A DNA stretch of 30,523 nucleotides from a virus, in the IMG/VR virus record IMGVR_UViG_3300021093_000258, positions 1 through 30,523 of that record; one strand, written 5' to 3'. Position numbers and translations under genes: made by a program. Below the pieces are notes generated by a model. The model was not told where the DNA came from. It made no database searches and worked only from the letters and a program-made list of their open reading frames with translations. Positions 24,380 to 30,523 of this stretch are shown piece after piece (positions within the stretch are counted from its first letter, which is position 1; each line of letters begins with the position of its first letter).

Positions 24380-25354
24380 ATGAAACACTTAAGTATTTTA
24401 GGGCACCTACTAGCGGAAGAAGTAATAAATGATCCAGGAATTTGCTTTTATCCTGCAAAGTTTAAAACCCCTCACAAGGGACATTGGGCTGCAGTAAAAG
24501 ATTTAGCTAATAGAAATTATGTAAAAAAAGTAATTATTTTAATTTCTCCAAAAGAAATTGATGGAATTACTCAAGAAGATAGTTATAAGATTTGGCAATA
24601 TTTTATCAAAGCAAATCCAAATCCTAAAATACAGCTACAAAAATCAACGGAAGATTCTCCAATAAAGGATATCTACGCTTACTTAAAACAACATCCTCTT
24701 GATAAAGCTGTTTATTTAGCTTATAATAATGGAGAAGATGATGATCCTGGATATGTACAATCTCTTCAAAAACAGTTTGGAAATAAGATAAAAGGAATAG
24801 AAATACAGGATAAAGCAGGAGACGTTACATCACCAAGAGTACGAGATATGTTAGCAGCAGGAGACATTGACGGATATCTAGCTTCTCTTCCAGATGGAGT
24901 AGTAAATAAAGGATATGGAGATAATATATTTAAGCTTGTAGCACCAAAAGCAACTGATACGTTAAAAGAAAACATAGAAAAGATTGGGTATAAGGATAAA
25001 TTAAATGCATTTTTTGAATATGTGGTTAAGGAACTCGGCATAACTCAAGCACCTAGTATCACATATATTGAAAACTTGGATTTTACTCAAAAAGAAGGAA
25101 GTTTTGGAGGATATATTGCAGATAATAACGAAATCGTAGTAGTAGTAGCTAATAGAAATTTAGCTGACATTATGCGTAGTTTAGCTCACGAATTAGTACA
25201 TGCAAGACAAAATCAAGATTCTCCACTAACAGTTGATCAGGGTAAAACTGGTTCGGAAGTAGAAAATGAAGCAAATGCCGTAGCGGGAATGATTTTAAGA
25301 ATATATGGAAAAAAAGACCCAAGCATATATTTAGATTGGGTATCAGGAAATTAA
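24380..25354 (+). CDS. Fused nucleotidyltransferase and zinc metallopeptidase
   Basis: The 324-aa protein has two apparent enzyme domains. Residues 20-175 look like the HxGH nucleotidyltransferase superfamily (NMN/cytidylyl-transferase type): CFYPAKFKTPHKGHW with His32-x-x-His35, VKKVIILISPKEID, and TSPRVRDMLAAGD (150-162) in place of the family's ISST.[IV]R helix. Residues about 205-324 look like a gluzincin peptidase: RSLAHELVHARQNQ with His270, Glu271 and His274, and SEVENEANAVAG, whose Glu297 is the likely third zinc ligand. The N-terminal leader MKHLSILGHLLAEE carries Leu-Ala-Glu at 11-13, like the prohead-protease sites of T4 internal proteins. The substrate of either domain is unknown. 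I infer a capsid-packaged or early-acting effector. Confidence 0.78.
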   Translation: MKHLSILGHLLAEEVINDPGICFYPAKFKTPHKGHWAAVKDLANRNYVKKVIILISPKEIDGITQEDSYKIWQYFIKANPNPKIQLQKSTEDSPIKDIYAYLKQHPLDKAVYLAYNNGEDDDPGYVQSLQKQFGNKIKGIEIQDKAGDVTSPRVRDMLAAGDIDGYLASLPDGVVNKGYGDNIFKLVAPKATDTLKENIEKIGYKDKLNAFFEYVVKELGITQAPSITYIENLDFTQKEGSFGGYIADNNEIVVVVANRNLADIMRSLAHELVHARQNQDSPLTVDQGKTGSEVENEANAVAGMILRIYGKKDPSIYLDWVSGN

Positions 25355-25368
25355 AAGTAAGAATAGTT

Positions 25369-25938
25369 ATGAGCGGCGAATTAAAAAAAGAGTTTAAGGA
25401 AAAGGATGTTCAGAGGATGAGGAACATCATTACTAAAAATTATGGAGCTTCTACTCAAATATCTGCAGGATACGAAAAACTACAAAGAGATTATCAAGAA
25501 GGCGACGTTTGGGAGGAAGATGGTAAGACTTGGACTATAAAAAGAGGACTAAAACAAACAGTTACTAAGTTAGATAAGATCAAGCAGATGGTTAGTATTC
25601 CGTTTGCTTGTCCTGTTTGCAGGAAGTCTTTTCAAGATACTCCAACCAATCGTAAGATGTGGGGCATTCATCATATGTGTTTAGACTGTGTAATTGAGAT
25701 GGAAGCCAAGCTAAAACAGGAAGGAAAGTTTGAAGAATACCAGAAAAAGATGATGAATGGCAACAAAAATCAGATGATGTCTGACTTAGAAGTAGCATTA
25801 GACGAGTGGTTAAATGAAAAAGATACTTTCGTTACTGAACAAGGAGATGTGGAAGACTGGGGTAAGAAAAAAGGAAATGATGCTGATACTCAAGCATTTA
25901 GAGAGTTGATTAAAACCATAAAAGAGACAGAAATATAA
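25369..25938 (+). CDS. Conserved-type phage protein with zinc ribbon, 189 aa
   Basis: I start at ATG 25369 (MSGELKKEF); the in-frame TTG at 25336 would overlap the upstream gene and adds a basic tail of no family character. The protein has LKKEFKEKDVQRMRNIITK, then YQEGDVWEEDGKTWTIKRGL, LKQTVTKLDKIK, and a four-cysteine zinc site: Cys81/Cys84 (FACPVCRKSF) and Cys104/Cys107 (HHMCLDCVIEME), ending in a charged helix. I recall this arrangement from T4-type phages as a protein without a known role. The zinc ribbon suggests nucleic-acid or protein binding. It begins 14 bases after the fusion gene and is followed by a TATTTAT palindrome. Confidence 0.8.
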   Translation: MSGELKKEFKEKDVQRMRNIITKNYGASTQISAGYEKLQRDYQEGDVWEEDGKTWTIKRGLKQTVTKLDKIKQMVSIPFACPVCRKSFQDTPTNRKMWGIHHMCLDCVIEMEAKLKQEGKFEEYQKKMMNGNKNQMMSDLEVALDEWLNEKDTFVTEQGDVEDWGKKKGNDADTQAFRELIKTIKETEI

Positions 25939-25939
25939 C

Positions 25940-25955
25940 TATTTATTAATAAATA
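25940..25955 (+). promoter_or_regulatory. TATTTAT element 6 inside a perfect 16-bp palindrome
   Basis: TATTTATTAATAAATA at 25940-25955 is a perfect inverted repeat in the 25-base gap before the gene at 25964. It contains TATTTAT on the + strand and, by symmetry, on the - strand. The other elements lack the second half. Confidence 0.5.
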
Positions 25956-25963
25956 TATTAAAT

Positions 25964-26569
25964 ATGCCATTTGTCAGTAAAGCGCAGCAAGGGTACATGT
26001 TTAAAAACATGCCTAAAATTGCCTTAAAATGGGCTAAACACACTCCTAATATGAAAAATTTACCTCAACATGTTGAAGGATTCTCCAACATGCTAGCAGA
26101 AATGCCAAAAAACATTGTAGAATTTCACACAGTGATAAAACCTCAGGATCACACTTCTAAAGTAAAAGACTTAGTTAAGCATCACAATCCAATGAGCTTT
26201 TATGAAGCTGTTAAAAACGGAGAATTTGGATTGCATGAGATTGAAGGATGCTACATGGAAGAAGGAGATGCTCATGCAGCAGCTCAAAATTACGTTAAAG
26301 GCTTGTACGAAACTGCAAAATCTTTAGAAGAAAAGAAAGAAAAAGTTTCATCCGCATTACAAAAGAAGATCGACAAATTACACAAAGAAGCTCAAACAGC
26401 TATGAATTTAGCTCGTAAAGAGCCTGAGAATGCTGATGCACATAGATCTCATTCACAAGCTCTTTTAGAAAAAATCAAAGCTTGGGAAGCTAAATACAAG
26501 ACTGTATCAGGATCTAAAAAAGAACTTCAACCGTTAGAGGAGTTTGAAGCTCCTAAAAAATCTAAGTAA
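25964..26569 (+). CDS. KAQQ-motif phage protein, 201 aa
   Basis: The N-terminus (VSKAQQGYMFKNMPKIALKW) matches a short motif, S.AQQ..M, found in many phage proteins, often as the start of head- or packaging-associated products. A Leu-Ala-Glu occurs at 44-46 (SNMLAEMPKN), which could be a prohead-protease site. The middle is mixed, with several His (VIKPQDHTSKVKDLVKHHN) and a possible helical pair. The C-terminal 70 residues are a charged coiled coil (SALQKKIDKLHKEAQTAMNL, then RKEPENADAHRSHSQALLEK). The last A of its TAA stop is the first base of the ATG of the Dps-like gene. A capsid-internal or scaffolding role is possible but inferred. Confidence 0.7.
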   Translation: MPFVSKAQQGYMFKNMPKIALKWAKHTPNMKNLPQHVEGFSNMLAEMPKNIVEFHTVIKPQDHTSKVKDLVKHHNPMSFYEAVKNGEFGLHEIEGCYMEEGDAHAAAQNYVKGLYETAKSLEEKKEKVSSALQKKIDKLHKEAQTAMNLARKEPENADAHRSHSQALLEKIKAWEAKYKTVSGSKKELQPLEEFEAPKKSK

Positions 26570-26946
26570 TGGAATCAAAATTATTCACTCACTTTATAGG
26601 TACTTTACTTGATAGTAGAAATCAAGCAAAAATTTACCATTGGCAAGTTCTTGAAGAAGGATCTTACGCAGCTCACCAAGCTTTAGGAGAATATGATGCC
26701 GCGATTAACGAGGTAGTAGATGAATTGGTAGAGTCTTATCAAGGTAGGTTTGATATTATCAGAGGTTTCAAACAACCTATGAGTTACAGGGAAGATAATG
26801 ATCCAATATCTTATTTTGAAAGTTTAAGAAAGTACGTTGAAATTAACAGATATAATTTTACTCAAGCGACTTACGTTCAGAATCAAGTAGATGAAGTTGT
26901 ATCAACCATTGAATCTTTACTTTACAAGTTAAAGAATTTAAAATAA
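26569..26946 (+). CDS. Dps/ferritin-like small protein, 125 aa
   Basis: The protein is a four-helix-type sequence. It begins KLFTHFIGTLLDSRNQAKIY, followed by HWQVLEEGSYAAHQALGEYD. The residues His24, His36, Asp51 and Glu55 occur with spacings of 12, 15 and 19 (the last two measured from His36). In Dps, the ferroxidase residues His51, His63, Asp78 and Glu82 have the same spacing. The fifth Dps ligand (Asp67) is not conserved: the equivalent position is Gly40, though Asp43 lies nearby. The chain is shorter than Dps (about 167 aa) and ends in a basic tail (LYKLKNLK). A Dps-like protein could bind iron, protect DNA or condense it. Its place between likely head-associated genes suggests a virion or early-infection role. 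The ligand match is seen; the function is inferred. Confidence 0.68.
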   Translation: MESKLFTHFIGTLLDSRNQAKIYHWQVLEEGSYAAHQALGEYDAAINEVVDELVESYQGRFDIIRGFKQPMSYREDNDPISYFESLRKYVEINRYNFTQATYVQNQVDEVVSTIESLLYKLKNLK

Positions 26947-28140
26947 ATGACCAGTTTGGTAGAGATATTAAAAACTGTTCTAGCAGAGGATAGAAGAGAT
27001 TCTTTAATGAGTCTCTATGTAGCAACCAAAAAAGTTGAACAACGTGAATTTGATAGGATTTATAATGCAGATCCAAGTAGGCAAAAAAAGTATGTACAAT
27101 GGATGCTTAACAAATTTATCAAAGAGATTAAAAGCAAAAAAGAAAACCGTCAAGCCTACAAACTATTTTTTGAAGATTTATACAAAATTACACAGGGATT
27201 AGATTTATTTGATCGAGTTAAAAGAAAGTTTTTAAAGCAAGACATTAATCAGTATGGGTTAGATGAGTTTAAAGAGGAGTCTTTTAGACTATCTCAAACA
27301 TTAGGTGCTGAAGAAAAAGAAAAAGGTAAAGCAAAAGCAGAAAAATATCAAGAATTAAAACTTGGTACTGTTGAAGGATTTACCGTATACAAAATTCCGC
27401 AGGGAAAAGAGGAGCTAAAACCAGTAGCATGCGATTTAGGTTCAGGTACAAACTGGTGTACTTCTCATAACTTGTCTAACTATTATAACACATATAATAA
27501 AAAAGATCCTTTATTTATTTTTATTAAAGGAGATGAAAAATATCAATACCATATTCAGAGTAACCAATTTATGGATAAAGAAGACCGCTCCATGCAGAAG
27601 GGTGAATTAAAAGATGCTTTTTTGGATTTTATAGAAAAAGTTGAAGGAAGAATCTCTAGTAAAACTAAAGTGGAGGCCTATCAAATAGGGGAGTTTGAAG
27701 CATCAGGTCAGACATATCCTGTCTATAAAGTAGGAGATAAATTTTATTCTCAGTACGAAGGACAAAATTATTTTTATGATCCTGATACAAAAGTATTTAA
27801 GTATGCTAAAGGTGACAGAGTGCCTGCTAAGTACGCACTATCGCACCCAATGGCAGACTTTTTAATTTATGTATATCGTAAACTAACTTCTGGAGAAAAA
27901 GCTCAATTTCCAAACATTTATAAAGCATTATTTGGGTTAGAAGCTAACGTAGAACTTACAGCACCTCTACGAAGTCTAGATTTGACAGGTGGAAATGCAG
28001 TTGTTGCGTTACCAAAAAACCTAAAAGTACTAGAAACACTAAAACTTACAGGAACAAATATTAAAAAACTACCTAGTGACTTAGAGGTTGGTGGAGAGAT
28101 TATTGATTACAAAGGAAATATAATCAAAAATGCCAATTAA
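26947..28140 (+). CDS. WCT-motif phage protein with LRR-like tail, 397 aa
   Basis: The ATG is directly after the Dps-like gene's stop. The N-terminus MTSLVEILKTVLAEDRRDSL has Leu-Ala-Glu at 12-14, resembling prohead-protease sites. A motif FDRIYNADPSRQKKYVQWML (35-54) follows, a segment I recall from other T4-type proteins. The central domain (140-235) has LGSGTNWCTSHNLSNYY (164-180) and YQYHIQSNQFMDKED (199-213), a conserved Trp-Cys-Thr plus Gln-Phe-Met-Asp pattern of unknown function. A C-terminal segment (about 334-392) looks like leucine-rich repeats (LRSLDLTGGN, LETLKLTGTNIKKLPSDLEV). The next long gene has a related Ser-Trp-Cys-Ile motif. The function is unknown; my inference is an internal head protein or ejected effector. 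Confidence 0.75.
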   Translation: MTSLVEILKTVLAEDRRDSLMSLYVATKKVEQREFDRIYNADPSRQKKYVQWMLNKFIKEIKSKKENRQAYKLFFEDLYKITQGLDLFDRVKRKFLKQDINQYGLDEFKEESFRLSQTLGAEEKEKGKAKAEKYQELKLGTVEGFTVYKIPQGKEELKPVACDLGSGTNWCTSHNLSNYYNTYNKKDPLFIFIKGDEKYQYHIQSNQFMDKEDRSMQKGELKDAFLDFIEKVEGRISSKTKVEAYQIGEFEASGQTYPVYKVGDKFYSQYEGQNYFYDPDTKVFKYAKGDRVPAKYALSHPMADFLIYVYRKLTSGEKAQFPNIYKALFGLEANVELTAPLRSLDLTGGNAVVALPKNLKVLETLKLTGTNIKKLPSDLEVGGEIIDYKGNIIKNAN

Positions 28141-28327
28141 AAACGTATTATTTAGCATAATCAACGTTCCAGCCGCAAATGTAGCAGGAGTTACTTCAAC
28201 AGCAGTAGCACTCTCAAACAGCGTATTTCATATGTTAAACCCAGTATTAACTGGAATATTTTATATTGCTTCTATAGGATGGTTAGGAGTACAAATATAC
28301 TATAAAATTAAAAGAAGAGGTAAGTAA
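28130..28327 (+). CDS. Small membrane protein, possible holin-like
   Basis: The 65-aa protein overlaps the end of the WCT gene by 11 bases, and its TAA shares a base with the next ATG. It has a weaker hydrophobic helix (about 6-30; FSIINVPAANVAGVTSTAVA), then a strong one (about 38-57; PVLTGIFYIASIGWLGVQIY), and ends with a basic tail (YKIKRRGK). Two membrane spans with a positively charged C-terminus are the usual shape of small phage holins, but no endolysin is visible next to it. It could equally be an unrelated inner-membrane peptide. Confidence 0.62.
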   Translation: MPIKNVLFSIINVPAANVAGVTSTAVALSNSVFHMLNPVLTGIFYIASIGWLGVQIYYKIKRRGK

Positions 28328-30523
28328 TGACTAATCTTCAAAAACTCATATTTCACGTTGTAAACAATATGTTTCCTCTCAACGAGTATTCGGATGGGGA
28401 GATGAAAAAACTTTTGAAGCATTTTAAGGATGAAGCTGAAGATTTTGAATTAGATATTGATGACGATCGCTTAGAAGCCTATATCAAACGTTTTAATCAA
28501 ATTAAAAATGGCTTAGACCAAAAAGATATTTACAAATACTCTCTTGCTAGTCTTATAAAACTTCTTTCAAAAACTCCAAAAACAATAGAGCCAGATAAGA
28601 AGAAAGATGAGGATGTTGTTCCTGAAAAAGTAGAGGATGAACTATATCGTAGTGAAGATGAAAAAATTCTTCTGGTTTATGGAATGAATCTAAAAGATGG
28701 AGAACCAGGATGTGTGAGGCTTAAAAAAAGAAATGAAAGCTGGTGTATTACTCAAACAGGAAACTCCTATTGGCAGAGTTACCGTAAACGTTCTGATTTA
28801 GGATTTCCATCCTTCTATCTAGCCTATAATTTTAACTTATCATCTGAGGATAAACTTAGTTCAGTTGCTCTTCAAGCAAGAGAAAACAACAAATACGCTT
28901 ACACAGACAGGACCAATAATCCTGGGATGTCAAAATCAATGACTTTTGATGAACTTCTAACAAATATCCCATGGCTATCAGAGATACCAGATTTAAAATC
29001 TAAATTAAAATGGATTCCAATATCAAAAGCTGAAAGAGCTGCTGCTAAAAATTATCCGTATTTAGATTTAGCAAGTTGGAAAAATTTACCATATCAAGAA
29101 AAGCTTGATTATTTCGAAGATAATTTATACTTTTTTCAAAATTTAGGTTTTAACACTGGCGTTAATCCACTAAGAGATGTAAATTTAGATACATTTATTA
29201 AACAAGTTCTACCCAAGTATCCTGATATACTGAAGCATTTTATTAATGTATCCAATCAACCAAACGGTACAATCTTACCACTGGGTAGATTATTAGTAGG
29301 ATATAATAACTTTCCAGAAGAAGCAAAAAAGAACATAGAAAGACATTTAGCGGGAGACACAAAGATCTCAACAGTTTTTTTAGGAGATGAAGATATACCT
29401 TTTGAGTTAAAAAAAGAAATTACAAAAAAAAGAAACTGGAAACAGGACGAGGGAGAATATGTGGTAGATGTACCGAATAAAGATATCATTGCTAGTATAC
29501 GTAAATCTGAGTATACACCCGAACCTACTATTAATTTTTATACACCAGAACAGAACTTTTTTAGCCGTACAGTAAATAGCAGACTATCAAAGTATCTTAT
29601 AGAAGATCCAAATATAGCTGAAATATTACCGTTTGAAATAATAGCATACTTAGCAACAAATAATCTTATAGATAATAAAAAAGTTTCGTCTATCCTAGGA
29701 AAGTATATAGCTTCTCCAAAAAAGCCTATTATTAGTCAAAAGATGGGAGATGATACAGTTGTACTAGATAAACAATCGCTAGGTCTATATAAATTACAAG
29801 ATGGAAAACTAACTCCTACAGATTATTCCGAAGAGGTAGTTAATAAGATTGCCAATACTGACGAAGAAAAGAAATCTCTCTATAATAATTTTATAAACAC
29901 CCTAACAGCAAATCCTGATTGGTGGAATGAAAGTCTTCCAAGTCATTTAAACGGAGAAGCGGTTGCGTCTATTTTAAATAGCATGCCTTATAGTAAGAGG
30001 ACATTTAATGGAATGGTTTTACTATCTGCTCGTGCAGAAGGGCGTAGATCTCCTACACTATTTTTAATGCGACCAAATGATATAAAAGTATATCCAATAA
30101 TGTCTTGGGGTGGAGGTAGAGCTTGGTACAATAAAAACTACGCTAATGCAGACTACTCTTATAATAAGGTTGAGTGGGAAGAGATATTTAAATACTTTAG
30201 AGAACAGGGAACTTCTTTAACTGATACTGACATCCTAAGAATAATGAGAAGTGGTGAAGGAAATACTGAGGCAGCTGCATCTAAATACATATTTGCACGC
30301 TTAGATGCTCCTTTAGACCCAAACAATACTTTAAAACCTGTTATAGTTGGAGACCTTTTATGGATAATTGATAAAGAAAACCCAGCACAAAGCCTTGCAG
30401 TATCACGTTCAAGAGGTAAGGTAAGTGTAAAACCTCTAACTGCATCTAAAGTTAGATCTATATTAGGTGAACCAGCAGCAGCCCCTCAAGCAGCACCAGC
30501 AGAAGAACCAGCTCAGGGCGAAG
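28327..30523 (+). CDS. Long WC-motif phage protein, truncated by window end
   Basis: The frame starts at ATG 28327 (overlapping the upstream stop) and is open for 732 codons to the last base, so the C-terminus is missing. The N-terminal 110 residues are charged helices; Leu-Asn-Glu occurs at 18-20, a possible prohead-protease site. Residues 128-168 (GCVRLKKRNESWCITQTGNS, then FPSFYLAYNFN) repeat the Trp-Cys motif of the 397-aa protein in similar surroundings, with a TDRTNN stretch downstream where the partner has QFMDKED. A long region (about 230-715) of helices and mixed strands follows, including IMSWGGGRAWYNKNYANADY, and the visible end is an Ala/Pro/Glu linker (EPAAAPQAAPAEEPAQGE), implying another domain beyond. 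The function is unknown. It is likely a large virion-associated protein. Confidence 0.72.
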   Translation, partial: MTNLQKLIFHVVNNMFPLNEYSDGEMKKLLKHFKDEAEDFELDIDDDRLEAYIKRFNQIKNGLDQKDIYKYSLASLIKLLSKTPKTIEPDKKKDEDVVPEKVEDELYRSEDEKILLVYGMNLKDGEPGCVRLKKRNESWCITQTGNSYWQSYRKRSDLGFPSFYLAYNFNLSSEDKLSSVALQARENNKYAYTDRTNNPGMSKSMTFDELLTNIPWLSEIPDLKSKLKWIPISKAERAAAKNYPYLDLASWKNLPYQEKLDYFEDNLYFFQNLGFNTGVNPLRDVNLDTFIKQVLPKYPDILKHFINVSNQPNGTILPLGRLLVGYNNFPEEAKKNIERHLAGDTKISTVFLGDEDIPFELKKEITKKRNWKQDEGEYVVDVPNKDIIASIRKSEYTPEPTINFYTPEQNFFSRTVNSRLSKYLIEDPNIAEILPFEIIAYLATNNLIDNKKVSSILGKYIASPKKPIISQKMGDDTVVLDKQSLGLYKLQDGKLTPTDYSEEVVNKIANTDEEKKSLYNNFINTLTANPDWWNESLPSHLNGEAVASILNSMPYSKRTFNGMVLLSARAEGRRSPTLFLMRPNDIKVYPIMSWGGGRAWYNKNYANADYSYNKVEWEEIFKYFREQGTSLTDTDILRIMRSGEGNTEAAASKYIFARLDAPLDPNNTLKPVIVGDLLWIIDKENPAQSLAVSRSRGKVSVKPLTASKVRSILGEPAAAPQAAPAEEPAQGE

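Noticed and set aside
24216-25041. Two - strand open frames (80 and 91 codons)
   Set aside because: They are antisense shadows of the exonuclease and fusion-enzyme genes, with no leader and no recognisable protein features.
27512-27518. Seventh TATTTAT copy
   Set aside because: It is inside the WCT gene (coding for Leu-Phe-Ile-Phe), not before any gene. I treat it as background.
29256-29489. - strand open frame of 77 codons
   Set aside because: It is opposite the long WC-motif gene, which is open in frame for 732 codons. The Phe/Ser-rich translation is typical antisense of Lys/Glu-rich coding.
1-30523. Stop-codon recoding (for example TAG read as Gln), known in some gut phages
   Set aside because: TAG ends genes cleanly at 2120, 3158 and 6865 just before the next start, and no long frame needs an internal TAG to be read through.

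Overview
The window is a 30.5 kb piece of a T4-like (contractile-tailed) bacteriophage genome. It is AT-rich, and every gene I can support lies on the + strand in tightly packed, often overlapping order. T4-type signatures are a baseplate wedge gp25 homologue (7397-7813), a gp6 homologue (7803-9728), a gp5-like spike pair (3549-4926) and a gp55-like late sigma factor (2385-3158). Almost no gene has a Shine-Dalgarno sequence. Starts are instead preceded by A-rich leaders such as AAAATATGG or AAAGAAAATATG, the pattern of Bacteroidota and their phages, so a Bacteroidota host is my best inference. The genetic code looks standard, since TAA, TAG and TGA all act as stops. I see no tRNA, rRNA, CRISPR array, transposon or integrase.

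Layout. (1) 1-3158 holds small accessory and regulatory genes: a partial gene, a conserved-looking 98-aa protein, a frameshifted glutaredoxin-like protein, a 62-aa protein, an HD-domain hydrolase, a one-helix membrane protein and the sigma factor. (2) 3187-17124 is the baseplate operon: a 120-aa protein, the split spike, a 645-aa helical structural protein, a 163-aa protein, gp25, gp6, a 383-aa beta-rich protein, a 112-aa protein, and a giant (about 1,965 aa) tail/baseplate protein with a LamG-like domain whose frame is broken near 16,250. (3) 17169-22295 encodes tail-tip and adhesin-like proteins. Two of these carry long Thr-Pro repeat linkers joining small, partly duplicated beta modules. 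(4) 22307-24366 holds DNA-metabolism genes: a GIY-YIG nuclease, a CHC2/Toprim primase and a YqaJ/lambda-exonuclease-type nuclease. (5) 24380-30523 encodes a nucleotidyltransferase fused to a zinc metallopeptidase, a zinc-ribbon protein, a KAQQ-motif protein, a small Dps/ferritin-like protein, a WCT-motif protein with a leucine-rich-repeat tail, a tiny membrane protein and a long second WC-motif protein that runs off the window.

How it may work together (inference). The sigma factor would drive late genes. The heptamer TATTTAT occurs immediately upstream of six genes or operons (3187, 6904, 17169, 21334, 24380, 25964), and by eye only once inside a gene, so it is a strong candidate for a phage-specific late control element. 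Several proteins of region 5 carry an early Leu-Ala-Glu (or Leu-Asn-Glu) tripeptide resembling T4 prohead-protease sites at the N-termini of internal head proteins. They may be cargo packaged in the capsid and ejected with the DNA. This candidate cargo cluster, led by the nucleotidyltransferase-metallopeptidase fusion, is the most intriguing part of the window. All statements come from reading the sequence; no database search was possible.
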